A stretch of DNA of 53,114 nucleotides from Psychromonas sp. SP041 (GCF_000470315.2 NZ_CBRF02000025.1:25677-78790), one strand, 5' to 3'; counted from the stretch's first letter, positions 6,578 to 16,312 are shown. The notes: generated by a model from the sequence alone, not told the origin. A program made the numbers and translations.

Positions 6578-7912
6578 TTACGCTTGTTTATTAGTGTTTT
6601 CTCTACACTCTTGCATAGTATAAACAGCTGATTCAACTCGCTCGATATAACTGTAATCTGCAATAGGCGATAAACCTAAGATAGCACGGCGCAGCATATC
6701 GAATGCAATAGCAACCGTTAAGTCGCGTATATGGTTTCTATTACGTTTAGCGGAAAACTTAATCTTTTGGCAAATAATCTGTTCGCCTGTTTTCACACCA
6801 ATAACTACAATGCCTACTGGGTTTTCAACAGTGCCTCCATTAGGACCAGCAATACCGCTAGTTGCTATAGAGAAATCTGACACTTCAGCTTTTAAATTAA
6901 CACAAGCCGCACCTGCTGCCATTTGCCCAACACAAGCTAGTGATACTTCAGATTGATCTGAGATAGTTTGCTCGTTGACATTTAATAATGCGACTTTTGA
7001 CTCATTACAATAGGTAACAAGGGCATGTTTTAGGTAATGAGAGCTACCTGAAAACGCGACTAATTGGCTACAAATTTCACCGCCGGTTAATGACTCTGCA
7101 ATGGTCAATGTTTTTTCTTTTTGTATTAAAAGTTCGTGCACTTCAGCAGCTAACGTTCCTTTATTTCGAGCGACAATACCATCGCCTAATAACGTAGTTG
7201 CCTGTAATATGGCTTTATCTTGTTCTTCTTGACTCACATCACGCGCAATTAACTTTAATTCTAGGTAAGGCATATATGAACGGTAACCTAAGGTGATCCC
7301 TTCTGGCCAAGTTAATGTTTCTAAACGCTCTGCCATGTCTGATTCACCAATTCCTAAACTCAACAATTTGGTGACTTCTACTTTAGTCTGTAAATTAGTT
7401 TGTGATTTTACAAAAGGAATAAATTGCTCTATTACCATTTTTTTATATTCATGGGGCACTCCCGGCGTAAAAAAGAACCAACTGCGATTTAGTTTAACTC
7501 TAAAGCCACAGGCCGTTCCGACAGGGTTATCAACCACAATTGCCCCTTTTGGCAACAAAGCTTGTTTTAAATTCTTTGGGTTTAATTCAACATTGCGTTC
7601 TTTAGCCCACAATTCGAGCGTCTCACGCCAAGCTAAGTTTTCTTCTAATTCAACGCCCATGGCATCCGCCATTGCTTGCGCTGACAGGTCATCCGCTGTT
7701 GGCCCTAACCCACCATTTACTAAAACAATATCAGCAAAAGCACTGCGCTCTTGAAAGACTTCAATCAAATCAGCTAATCGGTCACCGACTGTCGTTCGAC
7801 GATGCATTTCAAAGCCATTGTCCATCAATTGGTTGCCTAACCATGCTGCATTAGTATCGACAATTTGTCCCGCAAGTACTTCTTCGCCTGTGCATATCAT
7901 TTCTAGTTTCAT
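6578..7912 (-). CDS. cinA: CinA-family protein with nicotinamide-nucleotide amidase domain
   Basis: 444-residue two-domain CinA protein. The N-terminal MoCF-biosynthesis/COG1058 domain (about 1-170) has MICTGEEVLAGQIVDTNA and LVNGGLGPTADD. The C-terminal domain (about 255-410) has IAESLTGGEICSQLV and SGIAGPNGGT, the signature of PncC-type NMN deamidase, which recycles nicotinamide mononucleotide to nicotinate mononucleotide in NAD salvage. Length is close to the usual 410-430. The start is the ATG at 7912; a TTG two codons upstream is possible. The ribosome site is weak (TGAGA). It stands alone, with no recA next to it as seen in some other bacteria. Confidence 0.9.
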   Translation of the reverse strand: MKLEMICTGEEVLAGQIVDTNAAWLGNQLMDNGFEMHRRTTVGDRLADLIEVFQERSAFADIVLVNGGLGPTADDLSAQAMADAMGVELEENLAWRETLELWAKERNVELNPKNLKQALLPKGAIVVDNPVGTACGFRVKLNRSWFFFTPGVPHEYKKMVIEQFIPFVKSQTNLQTKVEVTKLLSLGIGESDMAERLETLTWPEGITLGYRSYMPYLELKLIARDVSQEEQDKAILQATTLLGDGIVARNKGTLAAEVHELLIQKEKTLTIAESLTGGEICSQLVAFSGSSHYLKHALVTYCNESKVALLNVNEQTISDQSEVSLACVGQMAAGAACVNLKAEVSDFSIATSGIAGPNGGTVENPVGIVVIGVKTGEQIICQKIKFSAKRNRNHIRDLTVAIAFDMLRRAILGLSPIADYSYIERVESAVYTMQECRENTNKQA

Positions 7913-8405
7913 TAACAACGTCTCATTATTAGATGCTTGATGTTCAATAATTGACTTATGTATAAAGTTACCCGTTAAATTACTAAGTCATTACTGGAAG
8001 GATTGGAATAATAGTTAAATCTAGTGGGTTTAATTAAAGCCTACATATCACTTATTTACTTTAACATGCTCTATTCAAAAGAATAACTAAGGAGTTAATA
8101 AAGTTAATCGTTTTACTTAGTTAGGAGCCTTATTTTTCTAGTATTAACACTTTTCTATAAATAATTTTCTATTAAAAGCGATGATTTAGTAAAGGCTAAT
8201 TACGTTTTAAAATAAAACTTAATGAATATATTGTTGTTTAGGTTGTTAGATTTATGCTTAAGTAATCCATTAACCTATCCACTCACTTATCCATTTATCA
8301 ACATTAAAAGTTTGCAAGGTACATTATGGTGCCAAATTGCTGTAGCATGACTTTAATATCAAATAATACTTAGTTTTCACCTAGAAAAAGTCAACAATAA
8401 AAAGC
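7913..8405. other. Divergent intergenic region cinA / DUF294 gene
   Basis: 493 bp between divergent genes. No coding frame, RNA gene or convincing operator was found by eye. It must hold promoters for both genes, but none stands out enough to call. Confidence 0.4.
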
Positions 8406-10274
8406 ATGGTTAATATGAAGAATGAGTTACTCCCTGACATTGTGTCTTTTTTACAAACTATCCCCTCTTTTAATAAACTATCTTCCGATACACTTAAAGA
8501 AATAGCAGACTCTGTTAACATTATTCAACTTAATGCGGGCAAAATTTTAAATCACAACCCTGACATTTCGTACCTTTATATTATTCGTAATGGCATTATC
8601 GAACAAAATAATCCAGATGGTAGTTTGCGCTCTAAACTTGGCAATGATGATATTTTTGGCTTTAACCAACAACCGGGAGACGGTACACAACATTACTCAA
8701 TTAATGCGGTTGAAGATACGTTACTTTATCAATTTAACTACGATTCGTTAGTTAAATTAATCAATAACTACCCGCATATATTAAGCCAACTTGATTTAAG
8801 TTTACGCACTCGCTTGAAAGCAAGTGCCACAGAAGCTGATGAATCTCGACATTCTTTTCATCAATATATGCGTCCATGTAGCGATGTAATGAGTGCTAAA
8901 TTGGCACTCGTTTCAGTCAATGACACCATTCAAAGTGTTGCACATCAAATGCGTAACATAACCGGTATCTCTTGTGCATTTATTGTCGCGGAAGATAAAA
9001 CATTAATAGGGCTAGTAACCGATAAAGATATTACTCAACGTGTTGTTGCAGAAGCATTGGATGTACAACAATCTATCGGCTCAGTGATGACTGAAAACCC
9101 ACATACCATTTATGCGAATGAACTGGTAATGGAAGCCGTACAATTAATGACAAAATACAATATTCAAAACATACCTGTTATTAACAAAAAACAACATGTT
9201 ATTGGTTATATTACACCGAAAGATTTAATACAAAACAGCGGTGTTCAAAGTATTTATTTAGTCAATAAAATTCGTCATGCAAGTTCATTACAGCAACTTA
9301 TTTCATTGTCTGAACAGCGTAATGCAGCCTTTAAAGAAATAATGGAAAGCACCTCTTCTCCAAGTCTAGTGGCACAGATCTTAACAACTATTTATGATGC
9401 TTTTAATTGCCGGTTAATTGAACTTGCTATTGAGAATTTTGGCAAGCCACCTTGTGCATTTTCTTGGGTTGTTGCAGGTTCTCATGCACGAAATGAAGTG
9501 CATTTAGCATCAGATCAAGACAATGCGTTAATACTTGATAAAAGTGCAACCAAGTCCGATCGTATTTACTTTAATCATGTTGCTATGACCGTTTGTAAAG
9601 GTCTGTCTAAACTTGGATATACTCTGTGTAAAGGACGCTTTATGGCAGCCACACCAAAGTGGTGCCAAAACATCGAAGTGTGGAAAGCGTATTATGAAAC
9701 ATGGAGTAAAAAACCTGAATATGAATCATTACTAAACCTCAATGTCTTTATTGAAACTCGTCATATATACGGTGATAAATCATTATTTAGAGAGTTAGAT
9801 ACTCATCGTCATCAACAGATCACTCATAATTTCCCATTGACCATTGCATTGGTTAGAAATGCACTAAGAACTCGCCCACCACTTGGTATCTTTCAAAGTC
9901 TAGTGTTGGAAAAAGACGGTAACAATAACAATGTACTTAATATCAAAAAGGCAGCGATCGGCTGTATTGTCGATATTGCGCGAATTTATAGCATAATCAA
10001 TGAATGTAGAGATATTAATACTAGCGATCGAATTAAGTGGTTATATCAAGCTAAAATATTAAACAAAGCAACGTACCAAGATTTAATTGGTACGTATCAA
10101 TACGTCAATCACCTAAGGTATCAACACCAACAACAGGCAATAGAAAGTAACTTGAAAATAGATAATCTATTAAAGCCTAATCTATTTGGTAGCTTTGAAC
10201 GTCAGCACTTAAAAGATTCATTTCGTATCATTTCGAACTTTCAAAATATACTTAAAATGAAATATCTAAAATAA
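8406..10274 (+). CDS. cNMP-binding / CBS pair / DUF294 putative nucleotidyltransferase
   Basis: 622 residues with three parts. Residues about 15-140 form a cyclic-nucleotide-binding-like beta-roll (YLYIIRNGIIEQN). Residues about 155-280 form a CBS pair (ALVSVNDTI, LIGLVTDKDITQRVV, VMTENPHTI, VIGYITPKDLI). Residues about 325-620 form the DUF294 nucleotidyltransferase-like domain plus its helical C-terminal partner. The polymerase-beta-type signature GSHARNEVHLASDQDNAL keeps both metal-binding Asp residues. This architecture suggests a small-molecule-gated nucleotidyl- or uridylyl-transferase-like switch, but no substrate is established. These genes often sit beside a DnaQ-like exonuclease or an acetate permease; neither is here. 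The ATG at 8406 has no clear ribosome site, and the Met at 8415 is an alternative. Confidence 0.85.
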   Translation: MVNMKNELLPDIVSFLQTIPSFNKLSSDTLKEIADSVNIIQLNAGKILNHNPDISYLYIIRNGIIEQNNPDGSLRSKLGNDDIFGFNQQPGDGTQHYSINAVEDTLLYQFNYDSLVKLINNYPHILSQLDLSLRTRLKASATEADESRHSFHQYMRPCSDVMSAKLALVSVNDTIQSVAHQMRNITGISCAFIVAEDKTLIGLVTDKDITQRVVAEALDVQQSIGSVMTENPHTIYANELVMEAVQLMTKYNIQNIPVINKKQHVIGYITPKDLIQNSGVQSIYLVNKIRHASSLQQLISLSEQRNAAFKEIMESTSSPSLVAQILTTIYDAFNCRLIELAIENFGKPPCAFSWVVAGSHARNEVHLASDQDNALILDKSATKSDRIYFNHVAMTVCKGLSKLGYTLCKGRFMAATPKWCQNIEVWKAYYETWSKKPEYESLLNLNVFIETRHIYGDKSLFRELDTHRHQQITHNFPLTIALVRNALRTRPPLGIFQSLVLEKDGNNNNVLNIKKAAIGCIVDIARIYSIINECRDINTSDRIKWLYQAKILNKATYQDLIGTYQYVNHLRYQHQQQAIESNLKIDNLLKPNLFGSFERQHLKDSFRIISNFQNILKMKYLK

Positions 10275-10563
10275 TGTCATTTAACCTTTATGATTACTCA
10301 TAGAAAAGGTTCATATTGATTAACAATACACTTATAGCTTATTTTCAATATTGTTCTATCTACTTGTAAATTAATTGAAAAACTTCATTCTTAGACGTGA
10401 TTTATTCTTTTCCTCTACTTTGATACAAAAAAGAAGGTAAATGGAGAAATGCTTAAATAATTATATTAAGAGGGCTTATTTATTAACTCCCCCTTAACCC
10501 CTGACCTATTATGATTAAATTATCGACATCTATGATGTTCAATTTTTAATTTAAGGTCGCTCT

Positions 10564-11778
10564 ATGTTTTTTGTTAATGCATTAAAATATTCTTTACCTC
10601 TTTTGTTTACACTGAGTATATTAGGTTGTGGAAATCAAACAAATTCTGATAAAAAGGTGGAAAGCATTATTCATGTTGATGTCTCACCTTTAACCTATTC
10701 AACATTACGCTTAAGCACTGAATTACCAGGCCGCATTACTGCGTTCAAGGAAGCTGAGGTACGACCACAAATAACAGGAATTGTAAAAAGCCGCTTATAC
10801 CAAGAAGGTAGCGATGTAGAAGCAGGACAAGTACTTTTCCAAATTGATGACACAAGTTATCAGTCAACGGTGAACAGCGAAGATGCACAATTAAAAAAAG
10901 CATTAACAAGCGAAAAAAATGCTAAAAAGGAAATGCTTCGTTACGCACAATTAGTCAAGAAAAAGCTAAGCAGTCAACAAGTTTATGACGAAGCAGAGTC
11001 AACTTACCTACAAGCTAAAGCTGAAGTTGCGATACGTCAAGCAGCATTAGATTACGCGAACATTGAATTATCTTATACTAAAATTAAAGCGCCTATCTCT
11101 GGTAAAGCAGGCTTCTCTCTGGTATCTGAAGGTTCATTATTAACATCAAGCCAATCTGATTACATCACCACGATTATTCAAACAGACAATGTTTATATTG
11201 ATATGCAGCAGTCCGCTATTGCTTTTTATAAGATACAACAAGAATTTAAAAACGCGACTGATGAAAGCCCTGTTGTCCCAGTTACCATCACATTAGGAGA
11301 TGGAACAATTTATAATCAAATAGGCCAATTAGAATTTACCGATACACAAACTAATGGCTCTACTGGCACCTTAGCATTACGGGCGATTATTCCAAATCCA
11401 GACAATTCGTTACTAGCAGGTATGTATGTTAGAGCCCATATTTCAATGCCTGAAGCCCGTGACTATATTGTTATATCACAATCAATCGTAGTAAGAAGTC
11501 AATCGGGGCAACCTTCCGTATTTGTTGTTGACGATAATAATAAAGTTGTTAAAAAGTCGATCACATTAGGTAATGAAGTCGGTAATAAATGGGTCGTTAA
11601 AGAAGGATTAACGGTGGGTGACAAAGTCGTCATTAATAACTTGAGTAAAATTAAAAATGGGTTAACAGTCATTGTTGATAATGCAACGGAAAACGCTGCT
11701 CAAACGTCTCCTAAAATGGATGTTAAAAATAAACATTCAACAATAAAATCTGACACTAACTCAACAGATCTGGATTAA
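10564..11778 (+). CDS. RND efflux periplasmic adaptor lipoprotein (AcrA/MexA type)
   Basis: 404-residue membrane fusion protein that bridges the inner-membrane pump to an outer-membrane channel. The lipoprotein signal ends in LSILGCG, so lipidation is expected at Cys-22. The lipoyl halves (ITGIVKSRLYQEGSDVEAGQ, and IELSYTKIKAPISGKAG) flank a coiled-coil hairpin (about residues 100-160). A beta-barrel domain with VRAHISMPEA follows. The tail is Ser/Thr/Asn/Lys-rich. AAGGT precedes the ATG. The permease starts 4 bases after its stop, so the two form an operon. There is no TolC-type gene and no adjacent repressor, so the channel is presumably supplied from elsewhere. Confidence 0.93.
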   Translation: MFFVNALKYSLPLLFTLSILGCGNQTNSDKKVESIIHVDVSPLTYSTLRLSTELPGRITAFKEAEVRPQITGIVKSRLYQEGSDVEAGQVLFQIDDTSYQSTVNSEDAQLKKALTSEKNAKKEMLRYAQLVKKKLSSQQVYDEAESTYLQAKAEVAIRQAALDYANIELSYTKIKAPISGKAGFSLVSEGSLLTSSQSDYITTIIQTDNVYIDMQQSAIAFYKIQQEFKNATDESPVVPVTITLGDGTIYNQIGQLEFTDTQTNGSTGTLALRAIIPNPDNSLLAGMYVRAHISMPEARDYIVISQSIVVRSQSGQPSVFVVDDNNKVVKKSITLGNEVGNKWVVKEGLTVGDKVVINNLSKIKNGLTVIVDNATENAAQTSPKMDVKNKHSTIKSDTNSTDLD

Positions 11779-11782
11779 TTAT

Positions 11783-14700
11783 ATGTCTAACTTTTTTATT
11801 CACAGACCCATTTTTGCTTGGGCTTTAACCATTGTTATTATGATGGCAGGTATTGCTTCAATTTTAACACTGCCAATAGCGCAGTACCCGACCATTGCAC
11901 CACCAGCAATAACGATTAAAGCAACGTATACAGGTGCATCAGCGAAAACAATTGAAGATAGTGTTACGCAAGTTATTGAGCAAAGTATGACGGGGCTAGA
12001 TAACTTATTGTACATGTCTTCAACCAGTGCCTCTTCAGGTAGTGCGCAAATAACACTTACCTTTAGCGCAGATACAGACCCTGATACAGCACAAGTACAA
12101 GTACAAAATAATTTGCAACAAGCCAGCAGCCGTTTACCAACTGCCGTGCAAAATGCAGGCACGTCGGTCACTAAAAGTACGTCTGGTTTTATGTCTGTGA
12201 CTAATATTTATTCACCTGATGGCAGTATGAGTGCCGGTGACATCCAAGATTATGCTAACTCTAGTATCAAAGATATTATAAGCCGTGTTAACGGTGTTGG
12301 TAGCGTGACTATCTTCGGCCCTTCTTATGCAATGCGGATCTGGTTAGATCCCGCTAAATTAAATAGTTACAACTTAACACCAGTGGATATCTCTAGTGCA
12401 GTATCAGCACAAAACAGCCAAGTGACTGTTGGGCAATTAGGAGGAACACCAGCAACCGAATCACAATTAATTAATGCAACCATCACAGCACAAAGCCTAT
12501 TGACGACAGTCGATGAATTTAAAGAGATTTTACTTAAAGTAAACTCTGATGGATCTCAAGTTCGACTACAAGATGTAGCCCGCGTAGAGCTAGCAAGTGA
12601 AAGTGCTAGTGTCATTCCTATTTTTAATGGTTATGAAACCTCTGGGATTGCAATTACCCTAGCATCAGGCGCTAATTCACTTGATACACAAGCAGGTGTA
12701 GATGCAAAACTAGCACAATTATCAGAGTCATTTCCAGCAGGTTTAGCAATGGCAAAGTCAGTCGATAACAATGACTTTATTCGATTATCTATTAGTGAAG
12801 TAGTCAAAACGTTAATTGAGGCAATTGTTTTAGTTTTCTTAGTGATGTTATTGTTTTTACAAAATTTACGCGCAACATTAATACCCACCATTGCCGTACC
12901 TGTCGTGTTACTGGGTACTTTTGGCATCATGTCCGTGTTAGGTTTTTCTATTAATACCTTAACCATGTTTGGATTAGTATTAGCTATCGGCTTATTGGTT
13001 GATGACGCGATTGTGGTAGTAGAAAATGTCGAACGAATCATGCATGAAGAAAAGCTTTCTCCATTAGAAGCCACAAAAAAATCCATGGGGCAAATCACCA
13101 GTGCATTGGTGGGTATTACCATGGTATTAATGGTGGTGTTTATTCCAATGGCCTTTATGTCAGGTTCAACAGGTGTTATCTATAAACAATTTTCGTTGAC
13201 CATCGTTTCTGCAATGGGATTGTCAGTATTAGTCGCTTTAGTACTCACGCCAGTGCTTTGTGCAACTTTACTAAAACCTGTTGACAAAGAAAAAAGCTTT
13301 AAAGTATTCAAAGTATTTAATCGACTGTTTGACAAGCTAATAGGAAAATATCACGGGTCTATTAAGCATTTTTTATTACGTCCAATCCGTTTTTCATTAA
13401 TTTATGTCTTATTATTTGGCGGTACTGTTTATCTCTATAGCGTATTACCAAGTTCATTTTTACCTAATGAAGACCAAGGTTCATTTATGGTCATGGTGCA
13501 ATTACCAACAGGCTCAACACTAAGAGAAACAAATGAAGTAATGACTGATGTGAAAAATTACTTTGATGAAAATGAACCAGATCTTGTTAACTCTGTTTTT
13601 AATGTGTCAGGTTTCAATTTTTCAGGCTCAGGCCAAAATGCAGGTATGGCTTTCATTGGTTTAAAAGATTGGGGTGAGAGAACAACATCAGGAACAGATG
13701 TTGACTCCATTATTGCACGAAGCATGGCTTATTTTTCTCGCTATAAAAAGGCATCTATATTTGCTTTTAGTAGTCCGCCGATTAGAGAGTTAGGGCAAGC
13801 AACTGGTTTTGATTTTTATCTTCAAGATGTGGGTAGTATTGGCCATGAAAAACTAATCGAAGTACGTAATCAATTACTAGAAAAAGTAGCACAAAGCCCA
13901 ATAATACAAAATGCCAGAGCAAATGGTTTAGAAGATAATGCACAATTTTTTCTTGATATAGATTATGAAAAAGCCAAAGTATTAGGGCTTGATATCGATG
14001 ATATCAATGATTCATTATCAATCGCTTGGGGCTCTTCTTATGTTAATGACTTTATAGACCGAGGGCGCTCTAAAAAGGTATATATCCAAGCAGATGCCGA
14101 ATACCGTATGACGCCTGAAGACATGAACCTTTGGTTTATTCGTAATAATCAAGATGAAATGGTGCCTTTATCGGCTTTCAGTTCATCGCATTGGGGGACA
14201 GGTTCTCCGCAGTTAATACGTTTTAATGGTAATTCAGCCGTAGAAATATTAGGTGAAGCGGCTTCCGGGTACAGTACTGGTGATGCAATGGCTGAAGTCG
14301 ATAAAATCGCTGCTGAGTTGTCTAGTGATGTACAAGTGAGTTGGTCTGGTATGTCATATCAGGAGCTTGAAGCAGGTAACCAAGCGCCTATTTTATACGG
14401 TATCTCAATCTTAATGGTATTCCTATGTTTAGCGGCGCTTTATGAAAGTTGGAGTATCCCTATCGCGATCATTCTAGTGGTGCCATTAGGAATATTAGGT
14501 GCATTAGCGGCAATTATGGTCAGAGGACTTGAAAATGATGTGTATTTCCAAGTTGGTGTACTCACGACCATTGGATTAACCGCTAAGAATGCAATTTTAA
14601 TTGTAGAATTTGCAAAAGAATTATATGAGAAAGGAACTAATTTAATTGATGCCACAATACAAGCCTGTGAGATGCGTTTACGTCCGATCATTATGACGTC

Positions 14701-14917
14701 ACTTGCATTTGGCTTAGGGGTATTACCGTTAGTAATAAGCACTGGTGCTGGTGCAAATGCACGTAATGCTATTGGTACATCTGTATTAGGGGGGATGATA
14801 GCGGCAACTTGCCTCGTTATCTATTTTGCTCCTTTATTCTTTGTGCTTATCGTGAAATTATTTACGCCTAAGGAAGAAGTAACAGAAGTCATTGAACAAC
14901 ATGTAAATAAGTATTAA
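11783..14917 (+). CDS. RND multidrug efflux permease (AcrB/HAE1 type)
   Basis: 1044 residues, the usual length for AcrB-like pumps. It opens MSNFFIHRPIFAWALTIVIM as expected. The proton-relay helix GLVLAIGLLVDDAIVVVENV keeps the two essential Asp residues of TM4, followed by the conserved SMGQITSALVGITMVLMVVF segment. Two large periplasmic loops and a twelve-helix layout are evident, with GLTAKNAILIVEFAKELYE in the second half carrying the TM10 Lys. It exports hydrophobic and amphiphilic drugs, detergents or similar compounds from the inner membrane/periplasm, powered by protons. It is the second gene of an operon with the adaptor; an inverted-repeat element begins 5 bp after the stop. Confidence 0.95.
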   Translation: MSNFFIHRPIFAWALTIVIMMAGIASILTLPIAQYPTIAPPAITIKATYTGASAKTIEDSVTQVIEQSMTGLDNLLYMSSTSASSGSAQITLTFSADTDPDTAQVQVQNNLQQASSRLPTAVQNAGTSVTKSTSGFMSVTNIYSPDGSMSAGDIQDYANSSIKDIISRVNGVGSVTIFGPSYAMRIWLDPAKLNSYNLTPVDISSAVSAQNSQVTVGQLGGTPATESQLINATITAQSLLTTVDEFKEILLKVNSDGSQVRLQDVARVELASESASVIPIFNGYETSGIAITLASGANSLDTQAGVDAKLAQLSESFPAGLAMAKSVDNNDFIRLSISEVVKTLIEAIVLVFLVMLLFLQNLRATLIPTIAVPVVLLGTFGIMSVLGFSINTLTMFGLVLAIGLLVDDAIVVVENVERIMHEEKLSPLEATKKSMGQITSALVGITMVLMVVFIPMAFMSGSTGVIYKQFSLTIVSAMGLSVLVALVLTPVLCATLLKPVDKEKSFKVFKVFNRLFDKLIGKYHGSIKHFLLRPIRFSLIYVLLFGGTVYLYSVLPSSFLPNEDQGSFMVMVQLPTGSTLRETNEVMTDVKNYFDENEPDLVNSVFNVSGFNFSGSGQNAGMAFIGLKDWGERTTSGTDVDSIIARSMAYFSRYKKASIFAFSSPPIRELGQATGFDFYLQDVGSIGHEKLIEVRNQLLEKVAQSPIIQNARANGLEDNAQFFLDIDYEKAKVLGLDIDDINDSLSIAWGSSYVNDFIDRGRSKKVYIQADAEYRMTPEDMNLWFIRNNQDEMVPLSAFSSSHWGTGSPQLIRFNGNSAVEILGEAASGYSTGDAMAEVDKIAAELSSDVQVSWSGMSYQELEAGNQAPILYGISILMVFLCLAALYESWSIPIAIILVVPLGILGALAAIMVRGLENDVYFQVGVLTTIGLTAKNAILIVEFAKELYEKGTNLIDATIQACEMRLRPIIMTSLAFGLGVLPLVISTGAGANARNAIGTSVLGGMIAATCLVIYFAPLFFVLIVKLFTPKEEVTEVIEQHVNKY

Positions 14918-14922
14918 TTATA

Positions 14923-15086
14923 TATACCCGTGATCATTCAAGATGCAAAATTCAGCAAAGGTGAAGTGAGCAGATGCTAGGCAGAAAGAGGAAGATCTAA
15001 CGAGTTAAATCGACACATTCTAACAACGAAGGTGTTTATTTCGCCTCTTACTCTATGGGGCGTCACCTTGAACGGTAACGGGTATA
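14923..15086. mobile_element. Inverted-repeat element, family A, copy 1 (MITE-like)
   Basis: 164-bp non-coding element bounded by perfect 9-bp terminal inverted repeats TATACCCGT / ACGGGTATA. Its internal sequence (GCAAAATTCAGCAAA, GAGGAAGATCTAACG, TTCTAACAACGAAGGTG) recurs in the 264-bp copy at 15966-16229. It lies right after the RND permease stop and may affect that transcript's 3' end. Confidence 0.75.
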
Positions 15087-15161
15087 CATAAAAAAGACGG
15101 CAATATTAGTGCTAAATTTTACTGATAAAAATTGCGGTTAAATGTTACGGCTAAAAAATCG

Positions 15162-15476
15162 CTATTTAGCTTCATAAGCCATCGACTTAACGGCCTCTTC
15201 GACACTTAAAAAATAAATCTTTGTTAAACAAACTTGTGCTTTGCTAAACTCATGCAAACGTATTAGATCTGTCACTTTTTCGGTCGAAAGACATTGTTCT
15301 GATTGATATAAATTTAGATTAGGCTCAATTAAGTAACATTGCCCTGTAGAGTCAATAATGTAATCATCATCAGTGAAAATAAGCTCTTTACATTCAGTCA
15401 TAAAATCATGATTTTCAGCTAAATAAATAAGCTCATCATCCCCTTCTAGCGTTAATAAACAAGGCCAAACAACCAT
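15162..15476 (-). CDS. DUF4144-like small acidic protein
   Basis: 104-residue protein with no signal peptide or membrane segment. It has many acidic residues (LEGDDELIYLAE, TDDDYIIDSTGQCYLI). The opening VVWPCLLTLEGDDELIYL resembles DUF4144 proteins of Vibrio and relatives, whose role is unknown. The ATG at 15476 has GAGGAG five bases upstream, a strong site; a TTG one codon earlier is too close to it. The gene lies between a family A repeat and the nested repeat island. Confidence 0.65.
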   Translation of the reverse strand: MVVWPCLLTLEGDDELIYLAENHDFMTECKELIFTDDDYIIDSTGQCYLIEPNLNLYQSEQCLSTEKVTDLIRLHEFSKAQVCLTKIYFLSVEEAVKSMAYEAK

Positions 15477-15634
15477 CAATACTCCTCAGTAAATACTTTT
15501 TAATTTTAGCGTCGAGGGCTTTAAAGTAAATAAATAACTTCAATGTTAAAATAAGCAAATTGATACAGAACCGACATTAATTTAAAGGAGTATTACATAC
15601 TAAGAGGACTCGATTCTTTTTAATTCATGAACAA

Positions 15635-15951
15635 TACCGATTACATTAAATATGTTATATAAATTTTGCGCTGAAAAAATAGTTCAATTCAGGCGTAATA
15701 CCAAAAGAATTAATAAGGTGATCATTCTTGCTGGTTAAAATCACCCCTAACTGCGTTGTGAGTTTTGAAGTGAGAACAACTATCTCCTACAACTCACGCC
15801 TTATTAGTGTTGATTTTTCCTGCGCAATCTCTGATCACTTATTTAATTCCATTGGTATAAATTGAGCCTTTCGAAGATTAACCAAAAGAGGTTAATTCTT
15901 TAATGGCTGTTTTAACAAATAAAATAGATAAGCTATTTATTGTGATTGGTA
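15635..15951. mobile_element. Family B inverted-repeat element, copy 1, interrupted (host of nested insertion)
   Basis: Element with ends TACCGATTACATTAAAT (left) and TTGTGATTGGTA (right), imperfect inverted repeats of each other. It matches the uninterrupted 160-bp element at 33392-33551 on both sides of an internal insertion: GGCGTA and AATTGAGC here correspond to the continuous GACGTAAATCGAGC there. Flanking trinucleotides are CAA on the left and TAA on the right, a possible decayed target duplication. Confidence 0.75.
15699..15857. mobile_element. Nested MITE-like element with TAA target duplication
   Basis: 159-bp element starting TACCAAAAGAATTAATAAGG and ending ATTTAATTCCATTGGTA. The ends form inverted repeats of about 26 bp with a few mismatches. 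It is flanked by TAA on both sides (15696-15698 and 15858-15860). Removing the element and one TAA restores the continuous sequence seen in the uninterrupted copy at 33.4 kb. It has no coding capacity, so it must have been mobilised by an enzyme supplied elsewhere. Confidence 0.8.
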
Positions 15952-15965
15952 TAATCATAACAATA

Positions 15966-16229
15966 TATACTCGTTATCATTTAAGCTGCAAAATTCAGCA
16001 AACGGAGAAGTGAAAAAATGCTAGGCAAAAAGAGGAAGATCTAACGGGTTAAGTCAACACTTTCTAACAACGAAGGTGCTCACTTCGCAGCTTGCCTTCT
16101 GGATCGTTAGCTTGAAAACCAACTCTGCGTTGCTACCTTCGATAAGGACTAGAGATTGTCATCATGTTGCACTTGATTTGAAGTCCAAGTTAACGACTGA
16201 GCAAAGCACCTTGAGCGGTAACGGGTATA
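15966..16229. mobile_element. Inverted-repeat element, family A, copy 2 (long form)
   Basis: 264-bp copy of the element at 14923-15086. Its ends are TATACTCGT and ACGGGTATA. It shares the left ~130 bp and the right ~25 bp with copy 1 but has about 100 bp extra in the middle (from GCAGCTTGCC to GAGCAAAGCACC). Internal segments AAGCTGC with GAAGTGA, and TCACTTC with GCAGCTT, are complementary, so the transcript would fold strongly. Confidence 0.7.
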
Positions 16230-16286
16230 TGTCTAACACCCTATTAAATATTGTTTTTTAGCTGGAAAAAGGTTAAATCGGCCTAA

Positions 16287-16305
16287 TACCAACTACATAA
16301 AAAAC
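16287..16305. repeat. Possible solo end of a family B element
   Basis: TAA followed by TACCAACTACATAAAA resembles the end of the family B elements, but no matching opposite end is found. Confidence 0.25.
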
Positions 16306-16312
16306 AAAAAAT

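Larger units (their letters stand above)
15477..16312. other. Repeat island without genes
   Basis: 836 bp holding a family B element (15635-15951) that is itself interrupted by another (15699-15857), then a family A element (15966-16229) and a possible solo family B end at 16287. An open frame at 16076-16261 lies inside the family A element and is not considered a gene. Confidence 0.7.

Noticed and set aside
12631-13122. Long antisense frames within the RND permease and other large genes
   Set aside because: These are shadows of strongly conserved coding sequence on the opposite strand.
16076-16261. Plus-strand open frame of 61 codons
   Set aside because: It lies inside a family A repeat element, has no ribosome site, and its reading is not kept in the other copy.
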